Of a stretch of 60,883 bases of DNA, positions 24,518-35,297 are shown piece by piece. Origin of the DNA: Epichloe hybrida (taxonomy: Eukaryota > Ascomycota > Sordariomycetes > Hypocreales > Clavicipitaceae); NCBI GenBank assembly GCA_019022495.1, contig JAFEKR010000097.1, positions 1 through 60,883 of the forward strand. Reading direction: 5' to 3'. A program made the translations under genes and the position numbers. Below the pieces are notes generated by a model. The model was not told the DNA's origin. It saw only the letters and a program-made list of their open reading frames with translations, and did no database searches. The stretch's first letter is position 1, and the number at the start of each line of letters is the position of its first letter.

Positions 24518-25457
24518 ATGACTGCATCGACCATTCTTGGTCTTCAACGTTCCTTTACCAAAGAGGACCTGAAGGACTCTGCCATTATGTAACTGGTGCC
24601 CCCCTCCGTTATTAATCTTTCACCGCTTTACCACCTGATTCGCGCTGACCTGACGTCTGCATTTCAGATATAATGGCCTTCCACAGATGCAGTCCGAGAT
24701 GTGTATCGACATGAAACATGTCAGAGAACTAGTAGGGCTCATCACTCGACATGGCCAGCTTGGGAAGTTCAGTTTCCATCTGGTCCACCAGCATGATCCT
24801 ATCGCCCGTGACACCATCAGACTTGAACCGGACATCGGTATCATACGTGGAAAGTGGAACAAGGCTACCACAAGAGACTCTATTGATCTTACCAATATAC
24901 ACGGAGTCGTCTTCAAGTTCGTACCCGCGCACAGCCGGCTCGTTCCGTACCAATTCGGCCAAGGGCCGTCGCCAATCTGCTCCGGAGATGTGGATGACGA
25001 ATTCGTTCTGGATTTCACCAGATACCTCGCCAAAAATAATCCCACCAACATCTTTGCGCTCGAAGTCGTTCATCCTGTCAACGGCGGACAACCCAACGAA
25101 TGCACCGCGGAGGTGGAGGTGGACAAGTTGGGTACCGTCGTGCTACCTAAGTCATCCGTGAATGCACGGCATTTCCTTCCCACAGGTTGGCCCGGCCTCC
25201 TCCAGCCTGGCGACGGCGACCCTCCACCAGGCCAAACGTGGGCCAAGAAGGTTTATGAGTCCCACAAGGTCTTCGTCAACAAGCCGATCGGGACCGCAAG
25301 GGAACTAGTCGACGAGTTGGTTCGCCAGGGTGTTCTTAACGCCGACGTGCTTGAGACAACGCAGCTTACTGCGGATCTCGCTTCCCTCGGGGCTGTCGGT
25401 CATTTGCCTCCTTCTGTACTACAATTTGAGCCATACAGCAACAGCACGGGGGCCTAA
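24518..25457 (+). CDS. Uncharacterised fungal protein, 286 aa
   Basis: Two exons, 24518-24588 and 24668-25457, joined at a GTAACT...CAG intron that gives KDSAI|IYNGLPQM in frame. I do not recognise a named domain. Visible features: no signal peptide or membrane segment; a central RHGQLGKFSFHLVHQHDPIARDTIRLE stretch with closely spaced His and Asp; acidic segments (SGDVDDEFVLDF); a Pro/Gly-rich GWPGLLQPGDGDPPPGQTW region; and a helical C-terminal third (ARELVDELVRQGVLNADVLE). The FSFHL-H-HD stretch recalls uncharacterised proteins common in filamentous ascomycetes, so it is likely a real conserved gene. Its stop is only 66 bp from that of the convergent APH-type gene. Confidence 0.75.
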
Positions 25458-25523
25458 AACTATATAAAACTTGTTTCATTGAATAGGGGTCAGCTAGGTA
25501 CGACAACCTATTCACAATATAAC

Positions 25524-26616
25524 CTAACGCAGACAGAACGCCTCAAGGCACACGAGGTCCGGGTGTCCTTCTGCAAGAGGCAACGCCTTTTCTTTTTCGG
25601 GCCGGCGATCAAACCCGTAAGTTCGGAACAAACCGAATAGCCTCCCAGCTTCGATCGCTCGTTTGTCATCGTCAGAAATATGTCCAGTCAGGTCGTAGAA
25701 GGTTTTCCAAAACTGCGCTCGGAGGAAGTTGTGTTCAGGATGAAAGAGCCAGCGTGACGATGTTTGTACGCCAAGGACAATTTCGAGACCTCCTAGGGAT
25801 GTGCCAAAGGGGGTAACCATGGCGTCGGCCCAGTCGACGATGCCAGTGATGCATCCAGTGTTCTCATCTACGTGGATGTTCATCTCTAGAAGGTCATCGT
25901 GGTTAAGTACCATTGGATAGTCCGGCCGAAAGAGTAGCGGAAGGCCTTGGCGTACTCCATCTAACTTCAATTGAAAGCGTTCGGGCAAGGATAGGGAAAG
26001 TTGGTCGAGGATCTTGGAATAATGGGCAAACAACGCGCGGGTGACATCTGGTGGCTGCTTCAATCCTAACCTGTTGATCCATGCCGAAGCAAAAAACCTA
26101 GTTTATGAATAAGCAACAAGCCTATTGCAATATGACACGCGCGCCCACAGACCTCGCAAAGTCCTGCGCGGTTCGAACTAGGCGCTGTTCCATCCCAGGG
26201 GCGAGGAGCTGACGCCGAGCTCGACAGAAGGCGACTCCTGCCACGAGATCCATCTCGTACACATAGACATCGCTCAACATGCCACAGAACTTGCATTGGG
26301 GAACGAACTCTCGATAAGTTTTCCGTGCCTGCCGGATGATTTCGATATTCAGGGCTGAGTTGCGGAATTGGACGACCTTCGGCCGCTGACCAGCGGATGT
26401 TGCCACGGTATAGCTGGTCTGACCCTGTACAAGGGTCGGCGAGACTGGGCCCATGGTGATGCTTGCGGCAGTGAGGTTACAGACATCTTTAGTGACTATT
26501 TTTTGCCCTCCGCCCTCGCTGCATATAGAGAAATATCCATCGCAGGAGCTTTGTGGTCGCGCATGATGAGGGTACCCCACCCCACAAGGGAAAGAGTGAA
26601 CAATCACTCGAGCCAC
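25524..26616 (-). CDS. APH-family (aminoglycoside/choline kinase-like) phosphotransferase, 5' end uncertain
   Basis: Exons 26616-26153 and 26097-25524 (intron GTCTGT...CTAG) give the kinase-fold protein. Catalytic features: NHDDLLEMNIHVD fits the H-x-D...N catalytic loop and GIVDWADA the metal-binding Asp. An ATP-lobe stretch QGQTSYTVATSAGQRPKVVQFR precedes VYVYEMDLVAGVAF. Such proteins are abundant in filamentous fungi and rarely characterised; the substrate cannot be predicted. An ATG at 26454 would give 291 aa, but VTKDVCNLTAASIT just upstream still looks like family sequence, so coding probably extends to about 26560 or beyond. There an AT-rich block begins at about 26620, so the true first exon may be lost or lie beyond it. 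Confidence 0.75.
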
Positions 26617-26884
26617 GCCTCACATTCATCAGTAAAAATAAATATAAATATGAAGCTAAAATATTTAAAGCCCTTGCTACTAATTACCCCTCCTAATAAT
26701 ATTATATTATAATAAAGCTAGAGGTAAGTAAGCGAATAAAACACTAATAGTAATTAATAAAGGAGTAAAGAGACTAGAGTAAAGCTAAGAGCAGAGAGGT
26801 TAGAGATAAGCGCGGCAACATAGTAGGTCCTAGGATAACTAAGCGTAGTTACCTAGCTACTAGCTAGTTACATATGCGTAAGGC
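26617..26884. other. AT-rich degenerate sequence, no gene
   Basis: RIP-like composition directly abutting the APH-type gene. No open frame, LTR end or terminal repeat could be identified. It ends at the foldback MITE. Confidence 0.4.
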
Positions 26885-27141
26885 GGGGTATATCTCCTTG
26901 AGGACCGTAAGACTACACTTGCGTACCGACCCGCTTATTTCACCCAATCAATAAAGGGTACTTTCTATGCACTACTAAATTACACTATAATATTTATACT
27001 CACAATTATCTAAGCTATAAATATTATAGTGTAATTTAGTAGTGTATAGAAAGTACTATTAATCTGATAATTTTAATTAGGTGGAATAAGTGGGTCGGTA
27101 CGCAAGTGTAGTCTTACGGTCCTCAAGGAGATGTATGCCCT
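26885..27141. mobile_element. Foldback MITE (about 257 bp)
   Basis: The two halves are inverted copies. The left half has ATCTCCTTGAGGACCGTAAG, then GTACCGACCC, then the inner arm CACTACTAAATTACACTAT; the right half carries the reverse complement of each in mirror order around a short loop near 27000-27015. Little sequence lies outside the arms. It is non-coding. The exact ends and the target duplication are unclear because the left outer arm has a 2-bp gap relative to the right. A relic occurs at 19560-19972. Confidence 0.75.
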
Positions 27142-27172
27142 AGCCTAAAGCTAGTATCTTTCTAGCAGTAAC

Positions 27173-27424
27173 TGTTGGACCGCGAAGCTAGGGTTCAATG
27201 TGACCACCTCTATTGAGTTGTCCGACCCTGTAAGAGGGTGCGGACTACGGCTTAAATACCTAAGTACCTCTACCATAGGTAGGGTGCTAATATAGTGCTA
27301 AAACGTACTATGCAATTACAAAGATTATAGAAAATGACTAGCTAGGGGTAGACTCTTGTCTTAGCTAGTTAAGTAGCAAGACTATTATACAGCAGGGATT
27401 AATTATGCCCTTGTAGGTGTAACA
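27173..27424 (-). repeat. LTR, left copy (252 bp)
   Basis: Starts TGTTGGACCGCGAAGC and ends GTAGGTGTAACA. It retains more G and C in its first 100 bp than the right copy. It is the 3' LTR of the minus-strand element. Confidence 0.92.
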
Positions 27425-28524
27425 CACCCCCCTAGGGGACCTTGTTTAAGGTTCCCTATAATAAATCTAAATCAATCAAATTAGTTAAATCAATCTTATG
27501 ACATCTAAATCAATTCCATAGCGTAAAAAAGGTAGTTAATTAGTTACAATCCTATCTAATTCGAGGTTGTTATATAATACTTATTCTTTAGGTTCTTTAC
27601 TAAGTATACTAGAGGGTAGTTATATAAGCCCTAATACCTCACAGAAGCTTATAAAAGCATTCCTTATAAGAGGCTTTATAAGGCTATCTATAATTATCTC
27701 TTTAGTAGTAATCTAGGTAATATTAAAGGTTCCTTTTGTAACCTCTTAATAAAGCTAGTAGTAATAAATATCTACATACTAAAGCTTTATAATAAGCTTA
27801 ATAAATTCTTCCTTAAGAAGGTAAATTATTTATATATTATTATATTTAATTTTAAGTGTGTTATCTCCTAGGCATAGCCTAACCTCTTAATATAATTATC
27901 TAAAGGCTATAAGCTCTTTACTATAGTAAGAAAGCACTAGGAGCTTTACTTTAGTTAATAAAGTTATTATAGTAGCTTACTTACTTACCTTAAAGAGTAT
28001 AGGTTCTTTAAAGAGCTTTATAATATAGCCTTATAAGCTCTTTTATATTATAGTATTATTAGTAAAGGAGGCATTACTATATACCTCTAATTCGGAGTTA
28101 TTACTACTATATTTAATTACTAGGTTTACCTATATATACCTATACTTAAGGGCTTTTTTAGCTACTTCTATATACTATAGCCCTAGGTTTTATAGGAATT
28201 ATAAGAGTTATAAGGCTATAAAAGCAATATTAGGTCTTAAGACTATTATTAGATATAGTAGGGTTCTAATTAAAGATTAATACCTCTTAAGATCTTAAGC
28301 ACTAATCTCTTCTTTAAAAGGTTCTAGTAGTATAGTGGTTATTAGGGCTATAGGTCTTTATTAAGGGATCTTTATATTAAATTTAGTAGTAGCTTTATCC
28401 TAATAAGACTTCTAATTAAGCTATACCTTCCTATTAGCATAATCTCTAATAATTTTAACGCCTAGGAACTATTATAGCTCTCTAAGGTCCTTTATATTAT
28501 ACTTTATAAAGAGTCTTACCCTAA

Positions 28525-28615
28525 ATTTATTATATAAATATAATTTCCCTTTAGTAAAGAGAGTAATAAGGTTATTTACATAAAAGAAGATAATTAATCT
28601 ATCCTTAATAAATAT
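28525..28615 (-). pseudogene. copia reverse transcriptase core remnant
   Basis: Minus-strand translation gives RLIIFFYVNNLITLFTKG. The YVNN box corresponds to the catalytic YVDD of Ty1/copia RT with two D-to-N changes, each explained by one transition. Confidence 0.7.
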
Positions 28616-30489
28616 ATAAACATCTTTAAAGATCTATATAAAGCCTTTACTAATTAGCTAGCTAATTAGCTCCTTTATCTATAGAAAAGGCACTCTCTAT
28701 AGCTTATAGACTACTCTAAGAAGCTTTAGATAGGCTTATTTATCTTTATAGCCTAAAGGTATCTTATAGTAAACCTCTTTATTAAGGTCTAAATTTAGGA
28801 ATACTATAATAAAGTTATACTAGTATGCTTTAAGATTAAAGTAGCATATAATAGCTATAAACAGCCTAAAAGTGTTAGTAGCTAGGGTTACTACCTAAGT
28901 TAATAAATAACTCTTTAGTTAATGATTTCTAAGGATATAGAGATAAGCTTTATATTATAGGAGGTAACCTTACTTATTTAATTTATATAAGAAAACCTAA
29001 GTAAGGCTTAGAAGCTTTACATATAAAGGGACTTTAGTTCTAGATACTTTCTTAGCTACCTTTCTATTAATAATTCTATTAAATTCTTTATCTTATGCTT
29101 TATAGAATTCTTTTTCTTTCAGATAACTAGCTAAATAATTATAATAAGCTAGGGGAGAAGGAAGCTAAGATATATAAGGCTTTTCTTTACTCTTAGGTCC
29201 TAGCTTAAAGGCTATAGCAAATGCTTTAAGATTGTTATAATCTTCTGGATTTACTAACATTTTATGATTATTGCTACTATTAGGTAGGTTAAGTAAATTA
29301 TTAATACTTAATAGTGTGTGATTTGCTAAATCTAGGAATTTCCCTAGTGAATTTAGAGAAGTTAGTAGATTTGTTTCTTAACTTTCTTTTTCCTTTTCTT
29401 TATGATTTTATTAATTGCAACTAGTAGGAGTTTCTGCCTATTAAAGCTAATTAAGTGGTTATTATAGTAACAGAGGGTATGCTATCTATAGAAGCCCTAT
29501 ATTAGAGCTTTTTTTCTTGTTATCCTTAACTAGCTCTTTAAGGCATTGTTTTTTAACCTCTTTTATAGTTAATAATAGGCCTCTTTCTTAAGCATAGAAG
29601 ATAGACTTATTAAAGGTAACATAGCTTAATAAGAACTAGTAGCTTCTCTTTATTATTAGTACCCAAATCAGGTATTATGTAAAGGAAACGTATCTAGCAA
29701 GGTATCTAATATAAGCTCTCTAAGCAAGCTTTAGTCCTGCCTTATGAAGCTTACTTTACATTATTACAAATACTTTACATCCAAAAGCTTATAGGTAAGT
29801 TATTAAAGCTTCTAGCTCTTCTAGTAAGTAACTTTATTAAAGCTTATTATCTCTTAACTACTTATTTAATACTTATTAAGGTAATTGCTAGTTAAGTAGC
29901 TTTTAAGGCGTGTAATTCAAGATATAAATAGCTGCTTTAGTAGCTATAGGCTAGAGGTCTTCTAGGAAACCTGATTATATTATAAGAGTTATTATAACCC
30001 TTATTATCACCCCCCTAGACCGTTTAGCATGCCTATTTTAATATAGGTAAGCTAGGCTAGACTTCCTAATAATAATACCTTTATTTATAACCTCTTCTTC
30101 TTATTTTTTAGTCTAGAAGGCAGTCTTACTATTAGTTATTATAACCATAATATAAATACTATACACTCTTACGTACATAGCTTCTAACTAATTAAAGCAG
30201 AGCGTAATATTAGTCTTTAATAGGATTGTAAAGATATGACGTAGTCCTATTGCTTTATAAGTAAAAAGAGCGATGTATTAGTCTTTATTATACCTTAATA
30301 ATTAAGTAAAGAGGTTGAAAGAGACTACCTAAAGCAGCCCTAAAGGTAAAGATCCTATCTAAGGGACTTGCGATATTTGCCTTTATGCTTTAGAGGTTTA
30401 GTAAACCTTATATTTACCTACGCTCCTTTCCTTTAATTAAATTTAAAGCTTCTAAAGCACTTAATCTATCACATCCTCGCCTAGATATA

Positions 30490-30540
30490 CTAATCTAGCG
30501 TGCCACAGATCTATAGGCGTTATTATAGCTGTCTTTAGGT
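30490..30540 (-). pseudogene. copia GAG-pre-integrase remnant next to an insertion
   Basis: Minus-strand translation gives PIDLWHARLVYLGEDVID, the LWHxRLGHLG motif of copia elements. It ends exactly where the 409-bp hAT-like MITE has inserted. Confidence 0.7.
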
Positions 30541-30548
30541 CTTGCAAA

Positions 30549-30957
30549 CAGAGCTTTGTACTACACTACATCTTGTAGTTTTTTTTTTCTAACAAATAAT
30601 TCATATCTAATCTTAGAAAATATATAGAGATATAAAACTTTGATTTTTAAATAGATAACTTAAAAACTACAGTGTAGTTATATATGAAAGTGGGTCTAAA
30701 AGTGGGTCCTTAGGCCGCAAATTAGAAAAACTACATTTTACTACATTTTGGTACTAAAAAAATACTACAAATGTAGTATTTGTGATTTGTGGAGCGAGGG
30801 CCCACTTTTAGACCCATCTATATATATAGTATTTTTCTTAGAATTTTCTTCTATAAGATCACGTGATTTTTAGGATAATAACTTTAATTATAAGCCAGAT
30901 ACAAAAATAAATAGAAATACTACAAGAAATACTACACTACACGAGTGCAAAGCTCTG
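30549..30957. mobile_element. hAT-like MITE (409 bp) inserted in copia
   Basis: Terminal inverted repeats CAGAGCTTTG and CAAAGCTCTG, flanked by a perfect 8-bp duplication CTTGCAAA at 30541-30548 and 30958-30965. An 8-bp duplication and CAGAG-type ends point to the hAT superfamily. Subterminal ACTACACTACA and CTTGTAGT blocks repeat in inverted orientation. The interior carries GTGGGTCTAAAAGTGGGTCC near 30691 and CCCACTTTTAGACCCA near 30814, the same motif that recurs in the array of the larger insertion. No coding capacity. Confidence 0.88.
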
Positions 30958-31252
30958 CTTGCAAATCTCCCTTAATAACAAAAGCTTCCAACAGGCTCAA
31001 GCTCTCTATACACGGCTACGTACTAATAACCCAAGTTTAAAATATCTCTTAATTACCTCTTACTAAGTCTATTACCCTTCTAGTAAGATTATCTTACCTT
31101 AGTCCCTTTTATATAAGCAGCTAAAGAAATATAAGGTTTATAAAGAATATTAGCTAGTACTAGGCGTTTAATAAGGTAAGGGTCTAGCTATCTATCAAGA
31201 TAATCCAAGCTATACTAACGCCATAAGCGTTTATAATACTATAACCAGAGCA

Positions 31253-31385
31253 TCACATTACATTACATTACATTGTGTAATGTTTGTAATGTAATGTAAT
31301 TATTACACATTACATTACATTACACATTACATTACACCCCCCTTTCACACATTACATTACATTACATGTAATTATTTGTAATTAA
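31253..31385. repeat. ACATTAC subterminal repeat cluster, left
   Basis: Many copies of ACATTAC and its complement GTAATGT, in runs and singly, immediately inside the left terminus of the 2,226-bp element. The matching cluster lies inside its other end. Confidence 0.85.
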
Positions 31386-31539
31386 ATGTAATTATTTTTT
31401 ATTTTTTAATATTTAGGTAAAGTAATTAGAAATTAATAGTAAGAAATAACTTAAATAATTAGAAAAGTATATATTAGGTTTCTTAAAATATAGATTAAGG
31501 TTAAATTACTATACTAATCTTAATTATAACTTATAAAAC

Positions 31540-32400
31540 TAATAAAATTTACTTTTTAAGCTTATTTCTTAGAAAAATATTAAAAACTTACTTTTAAGTA
31601 TACTTATTTTAATAGAAAATCATATATATTTAAGTAAATAAGCTATAAAGAAGTAAGTACTATAATTCATAAGGCTTACTTTAAACCTACTTTTAAGTAT
31701 ACTTTCTTTTGAATAAAAAATCATATATATCTAAGCAAATAAGCTATAAAGAAGTTAATATTATTATTAGGAAGACCCACTTTAGACCCACTTTTATAAA
31801 CACCTTCTTTTTAAGAGAAAATCATAAATATCTTAGCAAATAAGCTATTAAGAAGTTAATACTATAATTAGTAAGACCCACTTTAGATCCACTTTTAAGT
31901 ATACTTTCTTTTTAATAAAAAATCATATATATCTAAGCAAATAAGCTATAAAGAAGTTAATACTATTATTAGTAAGACCCACTTTAGACCCACTTTTAAG
32001 TATACTATCTTTTTAAGAGAAAATCATAAATATCTTAGTAAATAAGCTATTAAGAAGTTCATACTATAATTAATAAGACCCACTTTAGACCCACTTTTAT
32101 ATACACCTTCTTTTTAAGAGAAAATCATATATATAGCAAATAAGCTATTAAGAAGTTAATACTATAATTAGTAAGACCCACTTTGGATCCACTTTTAAGT
32201 ATACTATCTTTTTAAGAGAAAATCATAAATATCTTAGCAAATAAGCTATAAAGAAGTTAATACTATTATTAGTAAGACCCACTTTGGATCCACTTTTAAG
32301 TATACTATCTTTTTAAGAGAAAATCATAAATATCTAGGTAAATAAGCTATAAAGAAGTTAATACTATTATTAATAAGACCCACTTTAGACCCACTTTTTA
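31540..32400. repeat. Tandem array, about 8 units of about 100 bp
   Basis: Units recur near 31641, 31741, 31844, 31943, 32044, 32143, 32242 and 32343. Each contains AAGCTATAAAGAAGTTAATA, then GACCCACTTTAGACCCACTT, a TATACT/ACACC-TTCTTTTTAAGAGA stretch, and AAATCATAAATATCT. A more decayed first unit lies to the left. Neighbouring units differ by a few bases. Stops occur in all frames, so it is non-coding. Confidence 0.85.
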
Positions 32401-33344
32401 TATAGCTTATATTAATTCTAAATAATAACCGTATTATTTTAAATCTAGTAAATTTAGCTTGTTATACTCTTTTTCTACTCTTTTTTTAGGAAATTTTACT
32501 ATAAAATTATTTATTTTATTTTATAAAAATTATTTCTTATATATTAAAGTATTAAATTAAGATAAATTAAGATAAATGAGGTATTATATAAGTATTATAA
32601 GCTAATTATACTTTAAATTCCTTAGATTACTTAATAAATAAATAAACTACGATTTTTTTTTATTAAAATATTATTTTAAAAACTAATATATAGTTTTATA
32701 TTACTTATATTATACTTAAAAGCTTTTATAATAAGTAAAGCCTTTCATTTAAATAATATAAATAATATTATTTACTTATTTATTTATTTATACTATTTTT
32801 ATTTAACTTTTTATTCCTAAATTACTCTTTTTTAACTTTAGATTTTATAAAAGAAAAGAAAAGAATTTAAGATATTTAAAAAGAATATATATTAAATCTA
32901 AAAAAATAACTATTATTCTAAATAAAAGTTATAATATTAATATTAAATTTAAGGTATATAAAAGTCTAATTATAGTTTCTTAATATAATTATTTAGATTT
33001 ATAATATATTATTGTATATTATTTAAAAAAGTATATATAGGGTATTTTTTAGTAATAAAAAGTCTTGTTTAAAATAATAAAAATATAATTATAAGAAAAT
33101 AGATATATAGTTAATATAATATCTTATAATATATAAAGAAATTTAAAGAATCTAATTAACCTCATAAACTTACTATATATACCCTATACTAGAAGATATA
33201 ACTAATAGTCTAAAAGATAGGAAATTAAGATATTTAATAGTAAATTTAATAAAATACCTATTATAAAAACAATTATATTAATCTAATAGAGAAAAATCTA
33301 AAGTATATTATAAGATATTAATATACCCCACCTTTTTTTCCTCC

Positions 33345-33464
33345 TAACATTACATCTGTAATGTTTGTAATGTAATGTAATGTAATGTAATGTAATTACA
33401 CATTACATTACATTACACATTACATCCAAACCCCAAATATTACATTACATTACATTACATTACA
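33345..33464. repeat. ACATTAC subterminal repeat cluster, right
   Basis: Runs of ACATTAC and GTAATGT mirroring the left cluster. TGTAATGTTTGTAATGTAAT is shared by both clusters. Confidence 0.85.
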
Positions 33465-35040
33465 TGCTCTGACTATAACTTACTTAAATTCTAGGCTACT
33501 TACTATAATTAAGGTCTATAAACTAGCGTTTATTATTAAAGATATAGATTAAGGTTTTGCTATTAAGTATAACTCGTGATTTATCTTAGGTAAGGAAAGC
33601 CTTTATAGACTCTCCTATAGTAGTAAATATAGTATTATTTTCTTTAGGTTCCTTTACGCTATTATCCTTTAACTAAGCGTTATATACCTTTTTTATATTA
33701 TTAGGTTAATAATTTATTACTTCTTTTACTTCCTTTAATAGCTCTTTATTAATTTTCTAGTCTTTTATTAGGTAGAGAGCCCTATAGACCTTCTATAAGT
33801 CTTTTAACTTCTTTACCTTATACTTCTTATAATAAATATAGTTATCTTTCTTTACCTTCTCTTTTTTAGCTTTATTCTTTATTTTACTATTAAGAGTTAG
33901 TTTTACTTTAAAAGAGTTATTAGCCTTTACTTAAGACCTTCCTTAGGCTTTAATTAGGTGCCTAATCCTACTTATAATACTATAGAAATCTAGGACCTTT
34001 CCCTTACTCTCTATAGTATAAATTAATAAGTTAACCTAAGCTAAGATAGTAGGGAATTAAGCCTTAATAGCATTATTAATTATTTCTATAGGTAAGTTAC
34101 CCTTAGTAATAGGGTAGTTTACTTAGAAGCACCTCTTATAACTAATTAAAGTATTTATAAGCTATTTATTAATATTTACTCTTATAAGATTTTACTTAAT
34201 AGTCTTATTAAAATTAATTTTAGTATAATACTTAATAGTCTTACTTAAAGGTATTATATTCCTTTAAAGCTTCTTAATCTTATTATAAAGAGATATATGC
34301 CTTAAGGTTATTTACTTATATTTAGGCCTAAGGGTCTTTATAAACTATATATAATACTCTTATAAGGCCTTTATAAAGCTTTAGAATTAACTATTAAAGA
34401 CCTAATAATAACTACTAAGAATAGTAAACTAGGCGCTATCTTTAGTATTATTAGGTTATTAAGGGTACTAAAAATAACTCTCTTTAGTTACCTTAATATC
34501 TTTAGGTAAGCTTTCCTTAGGTTTTAGTAAGCTCTTAGTTATAGCTTTAGTGCTATAAGAGTATATTTAAACTCCTAAGGTCTTTATTATAGATAATTAA
34601 CTCTATATAGCTTTTACTACCTTTCTCTTTACTAGAGTTTTATTTCCTATAAGAATTAAAGGCTTAGAAAAGTAGTCTAGCTATATCTTTAAATTAGGAT
34701 TAATAAAGACCTAGATTCTATCTTTAATAGCTCTTACCTTAACTATTTTATACTATAAGTCCTAATAGTAAGGCTCCTATAGCTTAATAGCTAGCTTATT
34801 ACCTTTTAAAGATTCCTTAGCTATTATAAGATATCCTATAGTATTATTATTAAACTAGTAAAAGGTAGTATTAATCCTAGTGTACTAGGGTTACTTAATT
34901 ATAATGTTAATAAATTAGGCCTCTCTTTTACTAAGTATATACTAATTTATTTAAAGATTAAATAATTAGTTAATTTAAAGAGAAAAGTACTAATTTAGAA
35001 GAAAGGTATAATAATTATAAACACTATGTAATTACTACTA

Positions 35041-35292
35041 TATTAGACTATAAAGCTAGGGTTTAATATAACTACCTTTATTAAGTTATCTAACCCTATA
35101 AGAGGGTGCAGACTATAGCTTAAATACCTAAGTACCTTTACTATAGGTAGGGTGCTAATATAGTGCTGAAACGTACTATGTGGTTATAGAGATTATAGAT
35201 AATAACTAGCTAGGGGTGGACTCTTGTCTCAGCTAGTTGAGTAGCGAGACTATCGTGCGGCAGGGATCAATTATGCCCTTGTGGGTGCAACA
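35041..35292 (-). repeat. LTR, right copy (252 bp)
   Basis: Starts TATTAGACTATAAAGC, the RIP-altered form of the left copy, and ends GTGGGTGCAACA unaltered. Its last 100 bp is better preserved than the left copy. It is the 5' LTR of the element. Confidence 0.92.
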
Positions 35293-35297
35293 GTAAC

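Larger units (their letters stand above)
31246..33471. mobile_element. hAT-like non-autonomous element (2,226 bp) inserted in copia
   Basis: Short terminal inverted repeats CAGAGCAT and ATGCTCTG, flanked by a perfect 8-bp duplication ACTATAAC at 31238-31245 and 33472-33479. Both subterminal regions are packed with ACATTAC/GTAATGT repeats. The interior holds a tandem array of about 100-bp units (31540-32400) and then extremely AT-rich unique sequence. No transposase frame is visible on either strand, so it would need a transposase in trans; alternatively an original transposase has been erased by mutation. Confidence 0.87.
27173..35292 (-). mobile_element. Ty1/copia LTR retrotransposon with two nested insertions (8,120 bp)
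   Basis: 252-bp LTRs at 27173-27424 and 35041-35292, TGTTGG and TGCAACA-type ends, and a perfect 5-bp target duplication GTAAC at 27168-27172 and 35293-35297. The minus strand reads an RT core near 28610-28525 (FFYVNNLITLF, the YVDD box with two D-to-N changes) and a GAG-pre-integrase motif near 30525 (PIDLWHARLVYLGED). Subtracting the two hAT-like insertions and their duplications leaves 5,469 bp, close to the 5,406 bp of the other copia element. Stops throughout and transition-only LTR differences indicate RIP. Confidence 0.93.

Noticed and set aside
31253..33464. CRISPR-like or telomeric repeats at the ACATTAC clusters
   Set aside because: The repeats are subterminal to a transposon with an 8-bp duplication, have no spacers, and do not match the fungal telomere unit TTAGGG.
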